A DNA stretch of 16,155 bases from UBA9732 sp963649615. Its GTDB lineage: Bacteria; Spirochaetota; Spirochaetia; Sphaerochaetales; Sphaerochaetaceae. The DNA lies in contig CAVJIN010000037.1 of assembly GCA_963649615.1 (NCBI GenBank), positions 1 to 16,155 of the forward strand. The letters run 5' to 3'. The notes below the pieces were generated by a model that was given only the letters and a program-made list of their open reading frames with translations, made no database searches and was not told where the DNA came from. This document shows positions 6,193 through 12,739 of the stretch, one piece after another; the stretch's first letter is position 1; each line of letters begins with the position of its first letter. The translations under genes and the position numbers were made by a program.

Positions 6193-7022
6193 TAGTATCT
6201 AAGTCTAGTTCTGTTAAAAACTTTTTGCTTCGTTTACCTGTAATTTTAGTGATTTTGGCTGTGTTCATATCTCCATTTTGGATTCTTACAACAATATCGT
6301 TTAAGCCTGTATCTGATGTCAGTTCTTACTGGAAATTTCCTTCAACTCCAACCTTGGCAAACTTTATAACAGCTATAAATAAAGCTGGAATTTTTGGTGC
6401 CATTGGGCGTACTGCTTTTATCACAGTTTGTGTAGTTGTTCTTCAGGTTGTTGTTAGCTCCTTTGCAGCTTACCCGTTAGCTCGTAAAATTACTCGTTTT
6501 AATAAGTTGGTGCAGGCTTTCATTCTTGGTGTTATGATGGTGCCACCTTTGAGTATTTTGGTTTCATTGTATTCTGTTATTGTTGGAATGAAGGGAGTTA
6601 ACACCTATTGGGCAGCTATTTTGGTTCTTTTAACTTATCAATTACCTCAAGGGATTTTTCTTTATACTAACTTTATTCGGTCAATTCCAAAGGCTCTAGA
6701 TGAGGCTGCTACCATTGATGGTTGTGGTCCTGGCAAGACCTTCTTTTACATTATTCTGCCACAGTTGACTCCTGTTACGGCATCTGTAGTGATTCTCTCA
6801 AGTGTTAATTGCTGGAATGACTTCCAATTCTCCAGGTATATTTTACAAGCATCCAGAATGAATACTGTGACTCTTTCTATCTCACAGTTTTTCTCTCAAA
6901 CGTATATAGATTTGAACACTGCTGCAGCCTGTGCAATGCTTGCAATAATTCCCGTTGTAGTTTGCTTCCTTTGTTTACAGAGGTACTTTATTCAGGGAAT
7001 GATTGATAGTTCTGTAAAGTGA
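6189..7022 (+). CDS. Sugar ABC transporter permease, MalG/UgpE type
   Basis: The 277-residue protein is the second CUT1 permease, partner of the gene before it. The start overlaps the previous stop as ATGA, so the two are probably translationally coupled to keep equal amounts. Six hydrophobic segments are visible. The EAA loop reads ALDEAATIDGCG then FFYIILPQLTPV near residues 172-200. The late NCWNDFQF motif is typical of MalG-like permeases, which usually have WN[ED]F there. Length is normal. No ATPase gene follows. CUT1 systems commonly share one MsiK/UgpC-type ATPase encoded elsewhere, which I infer here. No glycosidase or regulator adjoins, so the sugar is unknown. Confidence 0.93.
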   Translation: MIVSKSSSVKNFLLRLPVILVILAVFISPFWILTTISFKPVSDVSSYWKFPSTPTLANFITAINKAGIFGAIGRTAFITVCVVVLQVVVSSFAAYPLARKITRFNKLVQAFILGVMMVPPLSILVSLYSVIVGMKGVNTYWAAILVLLTYQLPQGIFLYTNFIRSIPKALDEAATIDGCGPGKTFFYIILPQLTPVTASVVILSSVNCWNDFQFSRYILQASRMNTVTLSISQFFSQTYIDLNTAAACAMLAIIPVVVCFLCLQRYFIQGMIDSSVK

Positions 7023-7065
7023 TTATTGCCCAGAAGGATTATTGCCCAGTAGGATTATTGCCCAC
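7021..7065 (+). repeat. Three tandem 16-bp repeats at the permease stop
   Basis: GATTATTGCCCAGAAG (7021-7036), GATTATTGCCCAGTAG (7037-7052) and GATTATTGCCCAC (7053-7065) follow one another without gaps. The first starts inside the TGA stop of the permease. No terminator hairpin is seen between the permease and the next gene, so both may be on one transcript. Confidence 0.85.
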
Positions 7066-7092
7066 TTTTACGTGTGGTGCTATCATGCTGGC

Positions 7093-7572
7093 ATGAAAGA
7101 TAAGACTGTTAAGACCAATGCAATGCGCATTCTTGAAAAGAATGGCGTTTCCTATGAGGTTGTGACTTATGAGGTAGATGAAAAGCACTTGGATGCTGTC
7201 CATGCTGCAACAGTTGCTGGACTTGATATTGAGAAGGTCTTTAAAACAATTGTAATGGTTAATCAATCCAAGGAGTTGTTTGTTTTTTGTCTACCCGCGC
7301 AACTAGATATTAGTCTTAAGAAGGCTAGGGATATCACTGGCTCTAAAAGTCTAGATTTGTTGGATTTAGATTTACTGCAAAAGTATACTGGTTATATTAG
7401 AGGAGGGTGTTCTCCTCTTGGCATGATTCATAGCTATCCAACTTTTATTGAAGAACTTGCTACACTGAATGATGTTATATATGTCAGTGGAGGTCTTAGA
7501 GGTGTTCAAGTTTGTCTTGTCCCAGAAGATCTTCGTAGATGTTGTAATGGAACTTTTGCATCTTTTACATAA
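7093..7572 (+). CDS. ybaK: YbaK/EbsC-family Cys-tRNA(Pro) deacylase
   Basis: The 159-residue protein matches the YbaK editing domain, which in known members hydrolyses cysteine wrongly attached to tRNA-Pro. Visible marks in order are MKDKTVKTNAMRIL at the start, VFKTIVM near 47-53, LPAQLDISLKKA, the GGCSPLGM loop (family G-[GY]-x-P-[FIL]-G) and GGLRGVQVCLVPEDL near the end. The ATG at 7093 gives the usual length. Upstream in-frame GTG (7072) and TTG (7042) starts would add residues not found in the family and run into the repeat array. No Shine-Dalgarno sequence precedes this start. It runs with the transporter operon but has no link to sugar uptake. It converges with the gene at 7599-8855. 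Confidence 0.88.
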   Translation: MKDKTVKTNAMRILEKNGVSYEVVTYEVDEKHLDAVHAATVAGLDIEKVFKTIVMVNQSKELFVFCLPAQLDISLKKARDITGSKSLDLLDLDLLQKYTGYIRGGCSPLGMIHSYPTFIEELATLNDVIYVSGGLRGVQVCLVPEDLRRCCNGTFASFT

Positions 7573-7598
7573 TCCTTTAAAGCTTTTGCAAAACTTCC

Positions 7599-8855
7599 TT
7601 AAAATTCTAGTTGTGCGCTGAGTCGCCTGTTTTGGTCAATTGAGAGTTCAAGTGTTGCATAGGATAACGGCAAGGTCCACTTTAGTTTTAGCTGTACTTT
7701 TTCGTTTTTGATTTGCAAACTACTATGAGAATTTGAAAATTCTAATGAAGTGTTTCTTATTTCACATTCTCCTTTTAATGGCCTGTGGATTTGAGTGGAT
7801 AGTTCTACAGTTCCTTTGTCTAACTCTGCTTTTGCACTTAGTACTGTGTTTGATATTTTGCCATGATCACCTTCATAGATTGTTGAGTTGAGGCTTTTTA
7901 CTGTAAACATTTTGATTTTTATTCCTACAGTGTATTCAATTGTCCTTTCTTGCGAGTTGCCTCCATAAATTGGTTTTGAGTAGGTGGTCATTTGGTGTGT
8001 TCCAAAGATTTTTGTAGTATTTCCCATTTCAAATTTTAATGTGGTTTTTACTTGTGGATTTGCTTTTTCTTCTAGGTTTCTAAGTTTTACTCCAACGCCT
8101 CCTATCTTGTTTTCATAGCTTACCTCTGCGTTTTTAATCTTGGCTTTTAGCTCTATTCCTGTTGTGTTTCCCCCTCCCAGCCTTGTGTCGTATGCCCCTT
8201 GTACAAAGACTCCCGATTTAATTCCCACTGGCCCCAGTTCTGTGCTAGATGAGGCGCCAAGTAGTGTGAAGTACATGTGCTCACCATAGCCTAATTCTTT
8301 CCAATTAACTTGAAAACTTTGTATATATCCCTGAGTTAGGACATTGTTTTGCGTTGCAACTAAGAATGCGCCATATGCCTTGTTGTTGCCCAGTATCATG
8401 CCAATGCCAGTTGGCGAGATTGGATTTAAGACAGGGCCAAGGGTAATGACATCTATATTATCCAAGCTTAATGTGAATCCCGATAGCTTTGGATTAAATG
8501 ATGGCAAGAAGTTTTGTACAAAATTTTTTCCTTTTATAAAGCCTACGCTTGAGCTATTTCCATTCATGGGATCTAAAAGGCGCGAGAAAAGTCCCTGTGG
8601 CTGGATTTCTCCTATGTGAAGGATGTTAGAAATATCGGCCTCTAGGAAGGGTGGGGCTTTGAGAAGAAAGTGGCCATCTTTGGTTTTTTGGATTTCAATT
8701 TGGTAGCGTACGCTTTGTGTTTGGACTCTGATACCTAGGATGTTTGGATTTGTGTAGGTGAAAAGTAATGTTGGACTTTCTTTTGCGATTGCAATGCCTG
8801 TTGCGAGGATGCAGATGACGAGAATTGTTGCGATCTTGTGTAAAAATTTTTTCAT
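7599..8855 (-). CDS. Secreted beta-rich protein, probable outer-membrane beta-barrel
   Basis: I do not recognise a named family. The 418-residue protein begins with a clear signal peptide (MKKFLHKIATILVICILATG, cleavage probably after AIA at about 24). The rest is rich in alternating hydrophobic and polar residues with Gly, Ser, Thr and Asn. It ends with LSAQLEF: a terminal phenylalanine with hydrophobic residues at every second position, the signal used by the BAM machinery for outer-membrane proteins. I infer a barrel in the outer membrane; a periplasmic beta-protein is the alternative. AGGAG lies about 8 bases before the ATG at 8853-8855. It is divergent from acetate kinase and no partner gene is visible. 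Confidence 0.75.
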   Translation of the reverse strand: MKKFLHKIATILVICILATGIAIAKESPTLLFTYTNPNILGIRVQTQSVRYQIEIQKTKDGHFLLKAPPFLEADISNILHIGEIQPQGLFSRLLDPMNGNSSSVGFIKGKNFVQNFLPSFNPKLSGFTLSLDNIDVITLGPVLNPISPTGIGMILGNNKAYGAFLVATQNNVLTQGYIQSFQVNWKELGYGEHMYFTLLGASSSTELGPVGIKSGVFVQGAYDTRLGGGNTTGIELKAKIKNAEVSYENKIGGVGVKLRNLEEKANPQVKTTLKFEMGNTTKIFGTHQMTTYSKPIYGGNSQERTIEYTVGIKIKMFTVKSLNSTIYEGDHGKISNTVLSAKAELDKGTVELSTQIHRPLKGECEIRNTSLEFSNSHSSLQIKNEKVQLKLKWTLPLSYATLELSIDQNRRLSAQLEF

Positions 8856-8872
8856 TTTTGTCTCCTACATAG

Positions 8873-8893
8873 TTATTCAAAATTTTTTGATAA
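8873..8893. promoter_or_regulatory. Imperfect A/T-rich palindrome between divergent genes
   Basis: TTATTCAAAA pairs with TTTTTTGATAA apart from one or two positions. It lies in the 142-base space between the barrel gene and acetate kinase, close to the former's start. It could be an operator; A/T-richness makes chance plausible. Confidence 0.25.
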
Positions 8894-8919
8894 AACTACT
8901 GCAGTTGCAAAACCAATGC

Positions 8920-8948
8920 TTGTAATTGGCTGTTTATGTGGGTAAGAT
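8920..8948 (+). promoter_or_regulatory. Candidate promoter for acetate kinase
   Basis: TTGTAA at 8920-8925 and TAAGAT at 8943-8948 are 17 bases apart, giving a start near 8955 and a leader of about 43 bases. Both boxes are imperfect. It would also rule out a TTG start at 8926. Confidence 0.35.
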
Positions 8949-8997
8949 TGGGGATGAAAATTTTCTATTTTGTAAATTGACTCGTGGAGGGGGTTAT

Positions 8998-10332
8998 ATG
9001 GTTATTCTTTGTCTAAATTGTGGAAGTTCGTCTGCAAAATATCAGGTTTATGACTGGGATAATAAAGATGTCTTGGCCGTTGGTGTTGTTGAGAGAATTG
9101 GTCTTGATTATTCAACAATTGAACATAAGGCTTCAGGTAAGCCAGATTATGAGGCAAAATTTACTTGTCCAACCCACAAAGAGGCTATTGAGCTTATTAT
9201 CAAGATGCTTGTTGACAAGGAATATGGAGTAATTAATGACGTCTCTGAGGTTGGAGCTGTTGGTCACAGAGTTTTGCATGGTGGCGAACTTTTTAAGAAA
9301 TCAACTTTGGTTACAGATGAAGTTGTAGCCCAGCTTAAGGAACTGATTCCACTTGGACCACTTCACATGCCTGCTAATATTATGGGTATTGAGGCTGCTC
9401 GCAAGGTTATGCCTAATGTCCCTCATGCTATTGTTATGGATACTGCATGGCATCAGACTATGCCAGCTGAGGCTTATATGTATGCTGTTCCATACGAGTG
9501 GTACACAAAGTATAACGTAAGACGTTATGGCTTCCACGGAACAAGCCATCTTTATTGTGCTAAGAGAGCTGCTCTTCTTCTTGGTAAAGAAAACAAGGAT
9601 ACTAATGTAATTATTTGCCACATTGGAAACGGTGCATCTGTTTGTGCAGTAAAAAATGGTGTCTGTATTGATACTTCTATGGGTCTTACTCCTCTTGAAG
9701 GTCTTGTAATGGGCTCAAGAAGTGGTGACATGGACCCTGCAATTATGCCTTATATCATGAATAATACAGGTATGACAGCTAAGGAAATGGACACTACTCT
9801 TAACAAGAAGAGCGGTCTTATTGGTATTTGCGGTTACAGTGACAGACGTGATGTTGAAAAGGCTGCTAACGAGGGTGATGCAAAGGCTAAGCTTGCCATG
9901 GACATGGAATGCCACAGAATCAAGAAATATATTGGTGCATATGCAGCTTTACTTGGTAGAGTTGATGCTGTGGTCTTCACTGCTGGTGTTGGCGAGATGG
10001 CTCCAACCATTAGACATGGTGCTATCTGCGACATGGAAGCATTTGGCATGAAGCTAGACGATTATAAGAATAGCATTTGCAAATGCAGAAATGCAGAGTT
10101 CGATATCTCTACTGACGATTCTCCTGTTAGAATCTACGTTATTCCTACTGATGAAGAACTTGTTATCACAGAGGATGCTGTTGCCTTGATGAATGGAACT
10201 TATGATATTCATACAAATTTCCATTATTCCTTTGAGGATGCTTCTTATGTTAACAAAGCTAGGGCTAGAGGACTTGTGAAAAACTTAGAGAAAAAGCCAG
10301 AGTTGAAGAAGATTTTGGCACTGCCAATATAG
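8998..10332 (+). CDS. ackA: Acetate kinase
   Basis: The 444-residue enzyme interconverts acetate plus ATP and acetyl phosphate plus ADP, giving ATP in fermentation. Family marks are in order: ILCLNCGSSSAKY with the conserved N7, GHRVLHGG (substrate-binding Arg), HMPANIMGIEAA, VMDTAWHQTMP (catalytic Asp), RRYGFHGTSH (His), CHIGNGAS and GSRSGDMDP (catalytic Arg), FTAGVGEMAP in the nucleotide site (usually FTGGIGEN), and TDEELVI with the metal-binding Glu. It is about 40 residues longer than the usual 400. GGAGG at 8986-8990, 7 bases before the ATG, fixes the start; a longer TTG start at 8926 has no such site. It is a single-gene unit ending in a strong terminator. Phosphate acetyltransferase, its usual partner, is not in the window. 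Confidence 0.97.
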   Translation: MVILCLNCGSSSAKYQVYDWDNKDVLAVGVVERIGLDYSTIEHKASGKPDYEAKFTCPTHKEAIELIIKMLVDKEYGVINDVSEVGAVGHRVLHGGELFKKSTLVTDEVVAQLKELIPLGPLHMPANIMGIEAARKVMPNVPHAIVMDTAWHQTMPAEAYMYAVPYEWYTKYNVRRYGFHGTSHLYCAKRAALLLGKENKDTNVIICHIGNGASVCAVKNGVCIDTSMGLTPLEGLVMGSRSGDMDPAIMPYIMNNTGMTAKEMDTTLNKKSGLIGICGYSDRRDVEKAANEGDAKAKLAMDMECHRIKKYIGAYAALLGRVDAVVFTAGVGEMAPTIRHGAICDMEAFGMKLDDYKNSICKCRNAEFDISTDDSPVRIYVIPTDEELVITEDAVALMNGTYDIHTNFHYSFEDASYVNKARARGLVKNLEKKPELKKILALPI

Positions 10333-10343
10333 TACGTGATTAT

Positions 10344-10392
10344 AAAAAGGCTACATAAAATGATGTTTTTGAGTCGTTTATGTAGCCTTTTT
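10344..10392 (+). terminator. Bidirectional terminator after acetate kinase
   Basis: Sixteen bases (10344-10359, GGCTACAT core) pair perfectly with 10377-10392 around a 17-base loop. An A-run on the left arm and a T-run on the right allow it to act in both directions. It starts 12 bases after the stop. Confidence 0.9.
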
Positions 10393-10403
10393 ACTCTAAA
10401 GCC

Positions 10404-10440
10404 AAAAAAAATGCATCTGAGACAACTCAGATGCAATTTT
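10404..10440 (-). terminator. Terminator of the tRNA-Leu gene
   Basis: TGCATCTGAG (10412-10421) pairs perfectly with CTCAGATGCA (10426-10435) around ACAA. On the minus strand the hairpin is followed by eight Ts (10404-10411), a classic intrinsic terminator 13 bases after the tRNA 3' end. The plus strand also has a T-run, so it can act both ways. Confidence 0.9.
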
Positions 10441-10448
10441 TTACTTTT

Positions 10449-10531
10449 TACCGGAGACGAGACTCGAACTCGAACGCCATTGCTGACACCAGATTTTGAG
10501 TCTAGCGCGTCTACCATTCCGCCACTCCGGC
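10449..10531 (-). tRNA. tRNA-Leu (anticodon CAA)
   Basis: The minus strand folds as a long-variable-arm tRNA. The acceptor GCCGGAG pairs with CTCCGGT (the first pair is G-U) and the discriminator is A, as in leucine tRNAs. The D-arm holds GGCGGAATGGTAGACGC. The anticodon stem CTAGA/TCTGG encloses CTCAAAA, giving CAA for the UUG codon. The variable arm has a short GTC/GGC helix. The T-loop is TTCGAGT on a stem TCGAG/CTCGT whose outermost pair is U-U. CCA is not encoded and must be added afterwards. Own promoter and terminator flank it. Confidence 0.95.
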
Positions 10532-10542
10532 ATTACTGGGCT

Positions 10543-10571
10543 ATGTTAGCCTAAAGATTTGTTTTTTTCAA
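10543..10571 (-). promoter_or_regulatory. Promoter of tRNA-Leu
   Basis: On the minus strand TTGAAA (10566-10571) and TAACAT (10543-10548) are exactly 17 bases apart, with the start about 5 bases before the mature tRNA. It overlaps the opposite promoter at 10559-10587. Confidence 0.6.
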
Positions 10572-10587
10572 GCACTCATGATAGAAT
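10559..10587 (+). promoter_or_regulatory. Promoter of the patatin-type gene
   Basis: TTGTTT (10559-10564) and TAGAAT (10582-10587) are 17 bases apart, and TG precedes the -10 as TGATAGAAT. The start near 10594 leaves a leader of about 16 bases, and lies downstream of the possible TTG start at 10559, supporting the ATG at 10610. Confidence 0.55.
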
Positions 10588-10609
10588 AAGTGAAGTTTGG
10601 GGGTCGTTG

Positions 10610-12709
10610 ATGAAGATTAGAAAGCTTGTTTTGATTTTAGCTTTGTTTCTAGCAAGTTTTATGATCTTTGCTGATGATTCGCTTCTACTTGCAGACGAAC
10701 CAATTATCTACGGTGAAGAAAACTTTATTGAAAGAGTTAATAAGAAAACTGGTGGTGAGCGCGAGCCTATAGGGGTGGTTTTAAGCGGTGGTTCAGCTAG
10801 AGCTTTTGCTCATATAGGAGTCTTGCAATACCTAGAAGAGCAGGGTATTGTCCCAGATTTTATTGTAAGTAATTCCATGGGAAGTATTATTGCACTTATG
10901 TACAGCGCAGGTCTTAGTCCCGAGCAAATTGTTCAAGTCATAACTAGTACTAATATTGGTCAGCTTTTTGATTTTACACTTCCAATTAATACAGGTTTAT
11001 TGAATGTAGATAAGTTTAAATCTTGCCTTAGTGCTTACCTTGGAGAGAATTTAAGATTGGAAGAATTAACCATTCCTGTAATTGTGGTTTGCGAGGACAT
11101 GGTAACAAAACGGCAAATTGTGCTAGCTGAGGGCGATTTCTATGAGGTTTTAGCAGCTAGTTTTGCTCTTCCTGTATACTTTGGTAGCGTTGCGTATGAA
11201 GATCACGTTTTAATTGATGGTGGTATTGCAAATCTTGTTCCTCTTGACGTTGCTTATAAATATTCCAACAATATTTTAGTTTCAACCACTTTTTATGCAG
11301 GAAAGAACTTGAATTTGAAGAATCCTCTAACAGGGTTGAACGTAAGTATAGATATTGGAAAAAGAAGACAAGGTGTTAGGGAACTTTTGAATCATCCTGA
11401 CGCCATTTGGGTAAGATGCAATGTAGAAGATTTTTCCTTCATGGATTTTGGTTCTTGTGCGTTAATTGCTCAGCAGGGTTATATTTCAAGTCAAGAAACT
11501 AGTGATGAGATTGCAACCTTGGCTACGCTTTACAATGGGGATGAAAACGCTTTTATTATTAACAATGCCTTCAAAGAACAACTTGTTGCAAAGAGGGCGG
11601 GTTTTGAAATTCGAATACCTATAGTCAAGAAGAACTATGGAATTTTCAATAGAACATCCAATCATGGGACATCATCTATGTTTGGTGTTGTTATTTCTTC
11701 TCATTCTAGTAATGGTTATCTTCTACGAGATGATTTGCTCTTTGGCGTAATGTATACCTTTTTGTATGGCAATTTAGACTTAAACTTAGTACTTGGTGGT
11801 TCAACAAAGTTGGTTTCATTTGGCTTTGATAATTACAACGGAGCTTTACAGTCTTATTTACATGCTTTGCCAACTTTGAATTTTACTTTGGATTATTATC
11901 TAGGGAACCATTTTAAGTTCAATTTTGATGGCTCTTTCTACTATAAAATTAGTATGTCAGATGGAGTTAAGTTTTATCATTCATCGCTTTTATCTGAGTC
12001 TGTTCAATACAGAACTGGAGCTTTTAATATAGGCTCTTTAAGTGGAGATTTTAATTTTTTAGCAAGACAAACGCTTGAAGTTGCTTTTAAAAATGATGGA
12101 ATAACTGGTTTATATTGGGATTCTTCTTTACCTCTTTCAACGCTTATGGGAGAGTTTAGTTATGACTCTTCTGTTTTTTCTGCCTCTTTTAAGGCTGGTT
12201 TGCAAACTTTGGGTTGGATTGGGACTTCTCAAGCTAGATTTTTTGGTGCTACATGTCTTACTGTTGGTGTTAAACCGTGGAGTCTTCCAATTGAGTTTGG
12301 TTTAGGTGTGAATTCTAGAATGGCTTTTGACAAGAAGGGGGAGGTTCCTGTTTTTGCCTCTGATGGATATCTCTTAGTTAATCCAAAATTAAAAGCACAG
12401 GGAACTACTTCTCCTATTACGCCAAATAGTCAGCAGTATTTAATAGCCTCTTCTGTCTCTATTGATTGGACCTTCTATTCCAAGAAGATTGGTCTTGCAG
12501 AACTTATTCTTCTGACAAATAACAAAGTTGGGGCTTTTGCAAATGTTTTATGGTATGACGGGGTGATTCCTTCTGCTCAAGTTGGAGCAAGACTTTCAAC
12601 GGATGTTGGGTTTTTGGGGTTAAAAACCGCACCACTCAGTATTTCTGTTTGTTATGATTTTGGTATGAAGCTTGTATTGTGGCAAGTGGCGCTAGAGACA
12701 TCGGTATAA
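10610..12709 (+). CDS. Patatin-like phospholipase with C-terminal beta-barrel
   Basis: The 699-residue precursor has a signal peptide (MKIRKLVLILALFLASFMIF, cut near FA). Residues 53-260 are a patatin lipase domain that probably hydrolyses phospholipid acyl esters: oxyanion loop VVLSGGSARAFAHIGVL, nucleophile S89 in SNSMG, and D203 in LIDGG complete the Ser-Asp pair. Two motifs differ from the norm: GGSARA for GGGARG and SNSMG for GTSMG. From about 360 to the end the protein is beta-rich and probably forms an outer-membrane barrel, as in PlpD-type (type Vd) secretion, where the lipase is carried outward by its own barrel. The end (LVLWQVALETSV) lacks the usual final aromatic. A GGGGG six bases before the ATG serves as a weak ribosome binding site. 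The gene stands alone, divergent from a tRNA. Confidence 0.88.
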   Translation: MKIRKLVLILALFLASFMIFADDSLLLADEPIIYGEENFIERVNKKTGGEREPIGVVLSGGSARAFAHIGVLQYLEEQGIVPDFIVSNSMGSIIALMYSAGLSPEQIVQVITSTNIGQLFDFTLPINTGLLNVDKFKSCLSAYLGENLRLEELTIPVIVVCEDMVTKRQIVLAEGDFYEVLAASFALPVYFGSVAYEDHVLIDGGIANLVPLDVAYKYSNNILVSTTFYAGKNLNLKNPLTGLNVSIDIGKRRQGVRELLNHPDAIWVRCNVEDFSFMDFGSCALIAQQGYISSQETSDEIATLATLYNGDENAFIINNAFKEQLVAKRAGFEIRIPIVKKNYGIFNRTSNHGTSSMFGVVISSHSSNGYLLRDDLLFGVMYTFLYGNLDLNLVLGGSTKLVSFGFDNYNGALQSYLHALPTLNFTLDYYLGNHFKFNFDGSFYYKISMSDGVKFYHSSLLSESVQYRTGAFNIGSLSGDFNFLARQTLEVAFKNDGITGLYWDSSLPLSTLMGEFSYDSSVFSASFKAGLQTLGWIGTSQARFFGATCLTVGVKPWSLPIEFGLGVNSRMAFDKKGEVPVFASDGYLLVNPKLKAQGTTSPITPNSQQYLIASSVSIDWTFYSKKIGLAELILLTNNKVGAFANVLWYDGVIPSAQVGARLSTDVGFLGLKTAPLSISVCYDFGMKLVLWQVALETSV

Positions 12710-12738
12710 GAGATACGGGTATAAGAGACATAGGGAAA
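12694..12738 (+). repeat. Three tandem 15-bp repeats over the stop codon
   Basis: AGAGACATCGGTATA (12694-12708), AGAGATACGGGTATA (12709-12723) and AGAGACATAGGGAAA (12724-12738) are consecutive. Because 15 is a multiple of three, the stop is repeated in frame: TAA at 12707, TAA at 12722 and a TAG at 12731. The array fills the whole 30-base gap to the convergent gene, and no terminator hairpin is seen. Confidence 0.8.
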
Positions 12739-12739
12739 A

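Noticed and set aside
7042..7092. Longer YbaK start at TTG 7042
   Set aside because: It would translate the tandem repeats, lacks a ribosome binding site and exceeds the family length.
7578..7597. TTTTGCAAAA-centred palindrome between the convergent genes at 7572 and 7599
   Set aside because: The stem has almost no loop and weak A/T pairs, so it is not a convincing terminator.
8926..8997. Longer acetate kinase start at TTG 8926
   Set aside because: The strong GGAGG and the family N-terminus fit the ATG at 8998; the extension has no family match and would overlap the promoter.
9301..9915. Minus-strand open frames inside acetate kinase
   Set aside because: Antisense shadows of a well-conserved gene without start signals.
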